Source of the DNA: Lachnospiraceae bacterium | Lineage (GTDB): Bacteria > Bacillota > Clostridia > Lachnospirales > Lachnospiraceae | Length of the DNA: 64,000 nt | Direction: 5' to 3' | Assembly: GCA_949383255.1 (NCBI GenBank) | Contig: CASJPF010000017.1 | Coordinates: 1-64,000, forward strand | In this document: positions 18,815-27,915 of the stretch, one piece after another | Numbering within the stretch: position 1 is the first letter of the stretch | Layout: each line of letters starts with the position of its first letter | Made by a program: the position numbers and the translations under genes | The notes under the pieces: model-generated | Told to the model about the DNA's origin: nothing | The model's database searches: none | What the model saw: the letters and a program-made list of their open reading frames with translations, nothing else

Positions 18815-20113
18815 TTATCGTTTTATTGTACTTTTTCTATAAATAATATCATCTCTAGCAGGTCCATTGCTCACAAGCGTGATGGGATAACCAATCTGCT
18901 CCTCAATAAATTCAATATATCTGCGACAATTTTCTGGCAGTTCTTCATAGTTCCGAATGCCTCTAATATCTGATTTCCAACCTGGAAGAGTAGTGAATAC
19001 TGGCTTTGCTTGTTCCAGCTTCGCTGTGACAGGAAACTGTGTTGTAATTTCACCGTCAATCTCATATCCTGTACATACTGGAATCTCATCTAAGTAGCCC
19101 AACACATCAAGCACAGTAAAGCAGACATCTGTTGTGCCTTGCAAACGACAGCCATACTTGGAAGCAACGCAGTCAAACCAACCCATGCGCCTTGGGCGCC
19201 CTGTTGTAACACCATACTCTCCACCGTCTCCTCCGCGACGTCTAAGTTCCTCTGCCTCATCGCCAAAAATTTCAGAAACAAAAGCACCTGCACCCACCGA
19301 CGAAGAATATGCTTTGCATACCGTATAAATCTCCTTAATTTCATAAGGTGGTATTCCTGCGCCAATTGCACCGAAAGCCGCCAGTGTTGATGATGATGTA
19401 ACCATTGGATAAATACCGTGGTCAGGGTCCTTTAAAGTGCCAAGCTGCCCCTCCAAAAGAATATTCTTTCCAGCCTTTAATGCCTCGTCAAGATAGGCAG
19501 AAACATCACACACAAAAGGCTTGATTAGATCGCGATAGGTGTGTAGCGTGTCGAGAAGTTCTGACGGATCTATTGTTGGTTTGTTATACAGATGTTCGAG
19601 AATCACATTTTTCTGAACAATCACATGTTCAATCTTCTCTTTCAATCGTTTCTCATCAAAAAGTTCACTTACCTGGAACCCAATTTTTGCGTATTTATCT
19701 GAATAAAAAGGTGCAATGCCAGACTTGGTGGAGCCAAAAGACTTGCCGCCTAGGCGCTCCTCCTCATATTGGTCAAACAGAATATGGTATGGCATTACAA
19801 TCTGCGCTCTGTCTGAAACCAAAATTTTAGGCATTGGCACATTTCTATCCGTAATTGATTGAATCTCATCCATCAGGATTGGAATATTGAGCGCTACACC
19901 ATTGCCTATAATGCTTGTCGTATGATTATAAAATACGCCTGAAGGCAGGGTGTGAAGTGCAAACTTGCCATAATTATTCACAATTGTGTGTCCTGCATTT
20001 GCGCCCCCCTGAAAGCGGATAACAATATCTGCCTCACGCGCGAGCATATCAGTAATTTTACCTTTTCCCTCGTCGCCCCAGTTCGCTCCTACTACTGCTT
20101 TTACCATTGACAT
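18815..20113 (-). CDS. purA: Adenylosuccinate synthetase
   Basis: 'VVGANWGDEGKGKITDMLA', 'GGANAGHTIV', 'GVTTGRPRRMGWFD'. Confidence 0.98.
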   Translation of the reverse strand: MSMVKAVVGANWGDEGKGKITDMLAREADIVIRFQGGANAGHTIVNNYGKFALHTLPSGVFYNHTTSIIGNGVALNIPILMDEIQSITDRNVPMPKILVSDRAQIVMPYHILFDQYEEERLGGKSFGSTKSGIAPFYSDKYAKIGFQVSELFDEKRLKEKIEHVIVQKNVILEHLYNKPTIDPSELLDTLHTYRDLIKPFVCDVSAYLDEALKAGKNILLEGQLGTLKDPDHGIYPMVTSSSTLAAFGAIGAGIPPYEIKEIYTVCKAYSSSVGAGAFVSEIFGDEAEELRRRGGDGGEYGVTTGRPRRMGWFDCVASKYGCRLQGTTDVCFTVLDVLGYLDEIPVCTGYEIDGEITTQFPVTAKLEQAKPVFTTLPGWKSDIRGIRNYEELPENCRRYIEFIEEQIGYPITLVSNGPARDDIIYRKSTIKR

Positions 20114-20212
20114 ACCTCCGGTTTTTCCTCTTTGTATTATATCTCATATTGCTCCAGTGCATCTTGCACCGCTAACTATAATACAACTTTTTAACGAAGA
20201 AGTAAAGAATAT

Positions 20213-21664
20213 TTATACATTAATTTCTGCCTTGATACCCAGCTCTGCCTTGTTTGCCTCCAATATGGGCTTTACCACCTTGTCCAAGAACACATCTACC
20301 TGTCTTGGCGCTCTGCCAACAAACTTGGCTGGGTCCATTGCATCTTGCAACTGTTCTAGCGTCAAGTTAAATTCTGGATCCGCCGCAATCAACTCCAACA
20401 AATTATTATCTTTTCCATCCACTTTTACTGTCTTTCCAGCTTCCATAGAAAGTACGCGAATCTTTTCGTGAAGTTCCTGCCTGTTACCACCATTTTTCAC
20501 AGCATCCATCATAATATTTTCTGTTGCCATAAACGGAAGTTCTGCCATAAGATGTTTTGTGATTACTTTGTCATAGACTACAAGACCATCTACAACATTA
20601 AGACATAAATCCAAAATGCCGTCAATTGCAAGAAATCCCTCTGGAATGGAGAGCCGCTTATTTGCAGAGTCATCTAGTGTCCGCTCAAACCACTGCGTCG
20701 CGGAAGTAATCGCCGGATTTAGGGCGTCAATCATCACATAGCGAGACAGCGAGGCAATGCGCTCAGAACGCATTGGATTTCTCTTGTAAGCCATCGCAGA
20801 CGAACCAATCTGATTTTTCTCAAAAGGCTCCTCCACTTCTTTTAAATGCTGCAACAGCCGAATATCATTTGACATTTTGTGTGCGCTTGCTGCAATCCCA
20901 GCAAGAATATTCGCCACCCTTGTATCCACTTTTCTGGAATATGTCTGTCCTGAGACCGCATAACACTCTTTAAATCCCATCTTCGCAGCAATCATGGGGT
21001 CAATCTTGTCAATGGTCTCTTGGTCCCCATCAAAAAGTTCCAAAAAGCTTGCCTGCGTGCCTGTTGTTCCCTTGGAGCCCAACAATTTCAGGCTTCCCAT
21101 CACATACTCCAAATCCTCAAAATCCATCAAAAATTCCTGCATCCAAAGCGTAGCGCGCTTTCCTACCGTAGTGGGCTGTGCAGGCTGAAAATGGGTGAAG
21201 GCAAGCGTTGGAAGATTTTTGTATTTCTCTGCAAATTGCGCAAGCTTGTCAATAACATTCACCAGCTTTTTGTGCACAAGCTTCATCGCTTCATGCATCA
21301 CAATAATATCGGTGTTGTCGCCGACATAGCAGGAAGTTGCGCCAAGATGAATAATGCCCGCTGCCTTTGGACACTGCTGACCATAGGCATATACATGGCT
21401 CATCACATCATGGCGCACCACCTTCTCACGCTCCCTTGCAACCTCATAGTTAATGTCCTCCGCGTGTGCTCTTAGCTCGTCAATCTGTTCCTGTGAGATA
21501 ACTGGCTTGCCATTCTCACTCAGTCCAAGCTCCATCTCTGTCTCCGCCAAGGCAATCCAAAGCCGCCTCCACGTCTTAAACTTCATATCCTGTGAAAAAA
21601 TATACTGCATTTCCTTGCTGGCATAACGCTCAGAAAGGGGACTTGTATATCTGTCTGTACTCAT
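20213..21664 (-). CDS. purB: Adenylosuccinate lyase
   Basis: Fumarase/ASL signature 'GSSAMAYKRNPMRSE'. Confidence 0.98.
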   Translation of the reverse strand: MSTDRYTSPLSERYASKEMQYIFSQDMKFKTWRRLWIALAETEMELGLSENGKPVISQEQIDELRAHAEDINYEVAREREKVVRHDVMSHVYAYGQQCPKAAGIIHLGATSCYVGDNTDIIVMHEAMKLVHKKLVNVIDKLAQFAEKYKNLPTLAFTHFQPAQPTTVGKRATLWMQEFLMDFEDLEYVMGSLKLLGSKGTTGTQASFLELFDGDQETIDKIDPMIAAKMGFKECYAVSGQTYSRKVDTRVANILAGIAASAHKMSNDIRLLQHLKEVEEPFEKNQIGSSAMAYKRNPMRSERIASLSRYVMIDALNPAITSATQWFERTLDDSANKRLSIPEGFLAIDGILDLCLNVVDGLVVYDKVITKHLMAELPFMATENIMMDAVKNGGNRQELHEKIRVLSMEAGKTVKVDGKDNNLLELIAADPEFNLTLEQLQDAMDPAKFVGRAPRQVDVFLDKVVKPILEANKAELGIKAEINV

Positions 21665-21697
21665 ATTCTTATCCTATCCTTTCATTAGAAACTGTCA

Positions 21698-21730
21698 TTC
21701 AAGAATGCCATCATTCTTGCTGCAATGTGC
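21698..21730. repeat. Short dispersed repeat (copy 2)
   Basis: TTCAAGAATGCCATC-ATTCTTGCTGCAATGTGC; matches 5002-5037; CAAGAATG/CATTCTTG hairpin. Confidence 0.65.
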
Positions 21731-21914
21731 GGGTCAGCTCTGCTGACAGATTACGGATTCGCACGCCTACGATCCTGCGGAGACTTATCTCAGTCAGAGA
21801 TTATACTCCCGCTGAGACAAAATTGTATTTTACCCACCACATATAGAAGTGGGAATCTTGTCTTACTAAGATAAATTAGCGTTCTTGTCACAAGTTATTT
21901 GTGAATAATTCCTA

Positions 21915-23375
21915 TTATTTGTCAAAATCACCGCGAATATCCTCTGTGGGTGGATCCATTGGATAATTTCCATTAAAACAGCCTGTGCAAATTCCCAATC
22001 CGTCCACCATCTCCCTCAACCGTTCTATATTCAGATACCCTAATGAATCTGCCCCAATCATCTCTTGAATCTCATGGACAGTCCGGTTGTTTGCAATCAA
22101 TTGGTCCTTTTCTGGCACATCTGTACCAAAATAACAGGGCCACAGAAATGGTGGTGAACTAATGCGCACATGAACTTCCTTTGCACCCGCTTCGCGGAGC
22201 ATTCGCACAATTCTATCCGAAGTTGTGCCGCGCACAATGGAATCATCTATCATTATAATCCTTTTCCCATTTACTGCCTCTTTGAGCACATTTAGTTTCA
22301 CTTTTACACTGGATTCCCGACTGCTCTGCTTTGGCTTAATAAAAGTTCTTCCAACATAACCGTTTTTTACAAAAGCTGTGCCATAAGGTACTCCTGACTG
22401 CTGCGAATATCCAAGTGCCGCTGCATTTCCAGACTCAGGTACCCCCACAATAAGATCTGCTTCCACAGGAGAATCCATTGCCAGAAAACGCCCTGCTCGG
22501 ATTCGTGCAGCATAGACACTCACCCCATCAATCTGGCTGTCAGGACGCGCAAAATAGATGTATTCAAAGATACACCTCGCTTCCTGCTCTCTCGAAACTG
22601 CACGTGACAAATCGGAAAGGATTCCACCGTCTGGCGTGATGGTGACAGTCTCTCCCGGAAGCACATCCCGCACAAACTCTGCGCCAATCGTATCCAATGC
22701 ACAAGTCTCCGAAGTAATAATATAACTATTTTCGCGTTTTCCAATACAGAGTGGTTTAAATCCATATGGATCGCGCGCTCCAATTAATTTTCTAGGACTC
22801 ATGACAACTAAGGAATAAGCACCCTTAATTTTCTGACACGCTCGGTTTACTGCCTCCTCAACCGTTTTGGAATGAAGTCGTTCCCGCGCAATGTGATACG
22901 CAATTACTTCCGAGTCAATGGTTGTCTGAAAAATAGCACCTGTATATTCTAAATCATGTCGGAGTTCTGCGGCATTAATCAGATTTCCATTGTGTGCAAG
23001 TGCAAGTGTACCTTTTACATAATTTAGGACAAGTGGTTGGGCATTCTCGCGTGTGGACGCTCCTGCTGTCGAATAACGCACATGTCCCACACCAATATCA
23101 CCTTTCATTGTCTCCAAACTATCCTGTGTAAACACTTCATTGACAAGCCCCATTCCCTTATAAGACACAACCTTGCCTTTGGGGCCGCTCGTCTCACTGA
23201 CCGCAATGCCACAGCTTTCCTGCCCCCTGTGCTGCAAGGCAAAAAGTCCATAATATATGGTGGATGCAACGTTATGCGCGTCAAAATCATAGATGCCAAA
23301 AACACCGCATTCCTCCTTTATCCCTGTCTCATCAAGTATTCTATTTCTCTCTTCTTTGTACATAAATTTTTTCAT
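21915..23375 (-). CDS. purF: Amidophosphoribosyltransferase
   Basis: 'ECGVFGIYD' Ntn region, 'IMIDDSIVRGTTSDRIV' PRTase motif. Confidence 0.97.
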   Translation of the reverse strand: MKKFMYKEERNRILDETGIKEECGVFGIYDFDAHNVASTIYYGLFALQHRGQESCGIAVSETSGPKGKVVSYKGMGLVNEVFTQDSLETMKGDIGVGHVRYSTAGASTRENAQPLVLNYVKGTLALAHNGNLINAAELRHDLEYTGAIFQTTIDSEVIAYHIARERLHSKTVEEAVNRACQKIKGAYSLVVMSPRKLIGARDPYGFKPLCIGKRENSYIITSETCALDTIGAEFVRDVLPGETVTITPDGGILSDLSRAVSREQEARCIFEYIYFARPDSQIDGVSVYAARIRAGRFLAMDSPVEADLIVGVPESGNAAALGYSQQSGVPYGTAFVKNGYVGRTFIKPKQSSRESSVKVKLNVLKEAVNGKRIIMIDDSIVRGTTSDRIVRMLREAGAKEVHVRISSPPFLWPCYFGTDVPEKDQLIANNRTVHEIQEMIGADSLGYLNIERLREMVDGLGICTGCFNGNYPMDPPTEDIRGDFDK

Positions 23376-23393
23376 ACTCCCCTGCATTTTATT

Positions 23394-24266
23394 TTATACA
23401 AAGTCTTTTCCTGTAAGCAGGGCAAATGATTCCTTATATTTGTCAACGGTTCTAGCAACAACCTCATCTGGCAGCAGATTCTCATTGTCTGGATTTGCTT
23501 TCAGCCAATCTCTCACATACTGCTTGTCAAAAGAAGGCTGTCCCTTTCCTGCCTCATACCCCTCAAGCGGCCAGAATCGAGAGCTGTCTGGCGTAAGCAT
23601 CTCATCACCAAGCACCAGATTACCGTTCTTGTCTAAGCCAAACTCAAATTTTGTATCTGCAATAATAATTCCTTTACTCAGAGCATATGCGGCACACTTT
23701 TTGTAGAGGGCAATCGTGGCATCCTTAATCTTTACAGCGTATTCTGCACCCTTTCCGGGGAATTGTGCCTCTAGCACTTCAATACTGCGCTCAAAAGAAA
23801 TATTCTCATCGTGCAGTCCCAAATCCGCCTTTGTGCTCGGTGTATAAATTGGCTCAGGAAGTTTCTCCGACTCCTTTAGTCCCTCTGGTAACTTTATGCC
23901 ACACACCATGCCGTTCTCTTTATAGCTTGCCCAACCGCTTCCTGTGATATATCCTCGCACAATACACTCTACTGGAATCATTTCAAGCTTACGACACATC
24001 ATACTTTTCCCCTCAAACTGCTCGTTCTGGAAAAATTCGGGCATATCTTTGACATCCACAGAAATCATATGATTTGGCACAACATCCTTGGTAAAATCAA
24101 ACCAAAATTTTGACATTTGTGTAAGTATCGCACCTTTGTTTGTAATTTTATTTTTTAAAATTACATCAAAAGCGGAAATCCTGTCTGTCGCCACAATAAT
24201 CAGACTATCTCCATTGTCATATATCTCACGTACTTTCCCCTCTTTAATTGGTGTAAATTCCTGCAT
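23394..24266 (-). CDS. purC: Phosphoribosylaminoimidazole-succinocarboxamide synthase
   Basis: 'KEGKVREIYDNGDSLIIVATDRISAFDVIL'; start ATG after AGGAGGAAAATAAA. Confidence 0.97.
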   Translation of the reverse strand: MQEFTPIKEGKVREIYDNGDSLIIVATDRISAFDVILKNKITNKGAILTQMSKFWFDFTKDVVPNHMISVDVKDMPEFFQNEQFEGKSMMCRKLEMIPVECIVRGYITGSGWASYKENGMVCGIKLPEGLKESEKLPEPIYTPSTKADLGLHDENISFERSIEVLEAQFPGKGAEYAVKIKDATIALYKKCAAYALSKGIIIADTKFEFGLDKNGNLVLGDEMLTPDSSRFWPLEGYEAGKGQPSFDKQYVRDWLKANPDNENLLPDEVVARTVDKYKESFALLTGKDFV

Positions 24267-24287
24267 TTTATTTTCCTCCTGTTTTTC

Positions 24288-24306
24288 TTTGATAATTATT
24301 ATCAAA
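24288..24306. promoter_or_regulatory. Fur-type 7-1-7 palindrome upstream of purC
   Basis: TTTGATAAT-T-ATTATCAAA; contains TGATAATnATTATCA exactly. Confidence 0.6.
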
Positions 24307-24477
24307 TTATGTACTGTAAATGAACAAATCTGAAAAACTATACAAAAATATTGCATTTTGTCTTCTACACGCGAACAAACTAAGTATAAAATTTTAATTT
24401 CGTCTTTGTATAGCGGACAATTTTATTCATAATTTTAAATTTGCTCATTTATAGTTATGTATTGTTATCGAAAAGCT

Positions 24478-25665
24478 TTATGCAAGCGCTTTTTCATAAA
24501 CAGATACCATATCCAAAATTTTATCGGCATATTCTGGATAGTTGTCCACAATATCCTTCACCTCATCCTGCGCATCCTGTGCTACCTTTGCATTGTACTC
24601 CATCTGCTTTCTAAGCTTCTGGCGCCGAATAATAAGACCATGCCGGATCTCAACCATCTCCTTGTTGTCAATGAGCGCTGCTGCCTGATGAAGCCAGACA
24701 TTTGGATCAGCAAGATTACAACGGCGCAAGAGCTTAATCAGCGCTGCCTCATTGAAATCCATATCCTGTTCCATCTGCTTCTCCTGCTCACGATGAATAT
24801 TTTCCTCCAAATACTTATCCCATAATTTTTTTAGCTCATTGGAACTATTTACATCATATTTCACATACAGATATTCCAAGAGATTTGTATTGTTCACATA
24901 GCGGATTTTTACAGTGTTATGTAATAATACAAGTTTGTTAATCCCCTTCTCGACTCTTACCAATTCTCGCTGTGATTCATGAAACTTTACAAACACAAAA
25001 GCTAATGTTGTCGCTGCGACTAAAACGGCAATCGCATACCCTAGAGAAACGTCAAGATGCCATGCTGCGCCAATAATCGTAAGCAACAAAATTAAAAACA
25101 ACATAGAACCAATGCACATAAAAGTAATTCCTTTCATATTTCGCATTGCATTCTGAAGCTCATTCTTCCTAAAATAATAGGCGTGCCGCTCACCTTCAAG
25201 TCTTCCCATATCCTTCTTGACCAAAATTTGGTAATCTTCAGCTTCCTTTAATCTGCGATATCCCTCTGGCATATATTGTTCTATACGCTCCATGCGCAGG
25301 TAATCTTCCGGTTTCATAACACGCCGCTTCTTGTCAAGCTTCTCCCGATTGCTCTCCAACTCCAAAATCTTCCCAGCATAAGTCTTTAATTGCTCTTTTA
25401 CCTCATCTGTCTGCGCCTCAATCTCCTCCATATCGGTCAAATAAGAAGTCACAAGATTGTATTCTCCGCCAAGTGTATCTAACTCTTTTGATGCCTCTGA
25501 CATCTGTTCGAGACATGCCTTGACATAGTGCTCTCGCTGTATTTTGTCATGCATGTCAATATTATCACGCTTTAAGCGCTCCTCCTCCCAGTCCGGTCGG
25601 TACACATTTTCGTCTTCCTCCTGTTGGCGGTGAAACAATCCCTTAATCTTTCCCAATAATCCCAT
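24478..25665 (-). CDS. Coiled-coil protein with two central TM segments, unknown function
   Basis: 395 aa; heptad-rich flanks and 'GITFMCIGSMLFLILLLTIIGAAWHLDVSLGYAIAVLVAATTLAFVFV'; last gene of the uncharacterised cluster. Confidence 0.75.
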   Translation of the reverse strand: MGLLGKIKGLFHRQQEEDENVYRPDWEEERLKRDNIDMHDKIQREHYVKACLEQMSEASKELDTLGGEYNLVTSYLTDMEEIEAQTDEVKEQLKTYAGKILELESNREKLDKKRRVMKPEDYLRMERIEQYMPEGYRRLKEAEDYQILVKKDMGRLEGERHAYYFRKNELQNAMRNMKGITFMCIGSMLFLILLLTIIGAAWHLDVSLGYAIAVLVAATTLAFVFVKFHESQRELVRVEKGINKLVLLHNTVKIRYVNNTNLLEYLYVKYDVNSSNELKKLWDKYLEENIHREQEKQMEQDMDFNEAALIKLLRRCNLADPNVWLHQAAALIDNKEMVEIRHGLIIRRQKLRKQMEYNAKVAQDAQDEVKDIVDNYPEYADKILDMVSVYEKALA

Positions 25666-25683
25666 CTTGAAAAACCCCTTTCG

Positions 25684-26517
25684 CTAACTCATTGTCTGGC
25701 GCTTGTAATCCTTTTTAAGTTGTCTGATTAGCGCCTGTGACTGCTGATGGTACAATTCCATCTGTCCACTCGCTTTCAATTCTTCTAGTTCTGTCATCAG
25801 TTTCTTTTCCCGCGAAGCAAACCACTTTTGATCGGTCTGTGCACACAGTTGTTCCACCGCTAGAAAATCCTCCTCCCAGTCTGGATTATCTCGTTTAAAA
25901 GCACCATATGCATAGTCTGTAAGTGCCTTTCTGTTCGCAAGAATATAGGCATATCTAGTCTGTTTGTCAGGGTGCAACAAATACGCCTCATAATACAAAT
26001 CCGCCGCCTGCCGATAGGCAAAATCCATCGCATAGATAGATGCCATATTATAATACAACAGTGCCCTTCCTGTATTATCTCGTGAGGGAATATACTCCAC
26101 CAGCTCTCTGTAAATGGCAAGTGCCTGCCGAAATCTCCCTTGTTGATACAGATACTCCGCTCTTTTTCTGTACTTCTCAATAATAGTAAGGCTTGACTGT
26201 TCCTTCAAGATACGGTCCACCTGTTTTATTGTACTGCTGTCATACATACCTGTTCTCTCAAGTATCGTTGAGACAAAGGCAGCGACAGACACATGCTTCC
26301 TGACATAGACATCAAGTTCATCTGCAAGTTCTGTGAGTCCACACTCCTGACGAATCCAATTCACAAGCTCCTCTGAAACCACAGAGTCATCCAGCAAATG
26401 CACCCTTTCCATAAAATAATAACATAACTCCTCTATAGAATACAATGAAATGTCTGAAAATTTTAAATAAAATGGATTTTTTGCATAATTTCCTGTGCAA
26501 AGACAAACATTATTCAT
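25684..26517 (-). CDS. TPR-like helical repeat protein
   Basis: 'YRKRAEYLYQQGRFRQALAIYRELVEYIPSRDNTGRALLYYNMASIYAMDFAYRQAADLYYEAYLLHPD'. Confidence 0.75.
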   Translation of the reverse strand: MNNVCLCTGNYAKNPFYLKFSDISLYSIEELCYYFMERVHLLDDSVVSEELVNWIRQECGLTELADELDVYVRKHVSVAAFVSTILERTGMYDSSTIKQVDRILKEQSSLTIIEKYRKRAEYLYQQGRFRQALAIYRELVEYIPSRDNTGRALLYYNMASIYAMDFAYRQAADLYYEAYLLHPDKQTRYAYILANRKALTDYAYGAFKRDNPDWEEDFLAVEQLCAQTDQKWFASREKKLMTELEELKASGQMELYHQQSQALIRQLKKDYKRQTMS

Positions 26518-26537
26518 TTACATAACCTCTTTATTTC

Positions 26538-27872
26538 CTATGTAATTGCCTCCAATGGCAAACATTCTCTCCAGACTTGACCTGTAGACGGAAAAAATTC
26601 ACCAAATCCTTTGTCCGTTATCTGAATCTGAACCGCATTTGCATCTTCCATATAAAAGCGAAGTTCTATGCGATTTGTCTTATTTCCCCTAACTTTTAGA
26701 CCTTCTAGAGAAATTCGTGCAATCCGCGTCTTTCTCCCATCCACAGGCGCTATATTAAGCGTAATAATATTATTTTTTACCAGTAGAACGTCAAAGACTC
26801 TCTGCGCCTCATACCAATTTGTACCAGCATCAAGAATCGGATAATAGATTTCATTTTGTCCTCGGTCGCAGGTCATTCCAATATTTGCACGAAGCTTGTT
26901 CTCTGACAGATACACATAAGAGGTAGACAGTGTGGAGGGATAGATGCGTTCCCGCGCACCATAACATGCCCCCTTGCTAAAAAGATTATTTCCATGAAAG
27001 ACACGTCTTCCGCGACACATATATTTTAACGATTCCCGACACCAATCTTTAGAAAATGAATCTCCCAATAAAAAGACAGATGTTATAACTCTCTGATCAC
27101 AATTTTTCCGCACAATTTCAAGCAATGCAGCATCCAACTGTCTATAAAATACACTCTTTGCAGCCTCACTCTTATCTGACAAATCTGGAATTTTCATCTG
27201 TTGGTGATGCGCAGTATCAATAAAACATGCTACTGGGTCTGTCTTTCTGTTCATGGAAAGTCGATGACTCTTGATACCATCACTTCTGTAATCATATAAG
27301 AGCACATCATGAACCCACATCTCTTCTGGCTGATGAATCATATATTGAAAGAAACAGTCTTCATGGCTTAGAAAATAAATTTCTGTTTTTCGATAGACAG
27401 CATGTTTTGAAATATTACTTAGCATTTTCATAACATCTGTATTCATATCTTTCATTGTAAATGCCACCGCCGCAATATCTTCTGATACAATATATGCAGA
27501 CAGCATTGCAAGCGCTTTTTTGACAAAAATCTCAAGTAGGTATTCCGCTGTCAACTCCTCCTCATTTACTTTGACGCTTGCATTATCCCTTGCCAGCAAC
27601 ACAAGGTTTTCCACAAGCACCCCCTGTCCTTCTTTGGCAGCCTTTAGAGCCTCCTTTCCAATTAGCCATGCAACGTTTTCTTCCACACCAGTTCTCTTGC
27701 ATAGGAGCGTTGGGATATTATACTGCTCCTCACCCATCACCAGACTAATTGTGTCAGGCATACTTTGGTTCTGTCTGCAATAACTGATCTGCGAGTAGTC
27801 ATCTCCCAAGTCAAAACCAACTACTACCTTGTTTTTCTTCGTTATTTCATCCAGTGCTCTGTCAATCAACAT
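26538..27872 (-). CDS. DUF5716-like protein, degenerate ASKHA (Hsp70/actin-like) fold
   Basis: 'VVVGFDLGDDYSQISYC' (phosphate-1-like), 'HDVLLYDYRSDG' (phosphate-2-like), 'SVFLLGDSFSKDWCRESL' (adenosine-like), 'KGACYGARE'. Confidence 0.6.
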   Translation of the reverse strand: MLIDRALDEITKKNKVVVGFDLGDDYSQISYCRQNQSMPDTISLVMGEEQYNIPTLLCKRTGVEENVAWLIGKEALKAAKEGQGVLVENLVLLARDNASVKVNEEELTAEYLLEIFVKKALAMLSAYIVSEDIAAVAFTMKDMNTDVMKMLSNISKHAVYRKTEIYFLSHEDCFFQYMIHQPEEMWVHDVLLYDYRSDGIKSHRLSMNRKTDPVACFIDTAHHQQMKIPDLSDKSEAAKSVFYRQLDAALLEIVRKNCDQRVITSVFLLGDSFSKDWCRESLKYMCRGRRVFHGNNLFSKGACYGARERIYPSTLSTSYVYLSENKLRANIGMTCDRGQNEIYYPILDAGTNWYEAQRVFDVLLVKNNIITLNIAPVDGRKTRIARISLEGLKVRGNKTNRIELRFYMEDANAVQIQITDKGFGEFFPSTGQVWRECLPLEAIT

Positions 27873-27915
27873 CTTTTCATACCCCTCTTTTAGAGAACCG
27901 ACTTTGCGCTTTTGC

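Noticed and set aside
24307-24477. Purine riboswitch or PurR box upstream of purC
   Set aside because: No recognisable purine aptamer core; isolated CGAAC and CGTC fragments are too weak to call PurBoxes.
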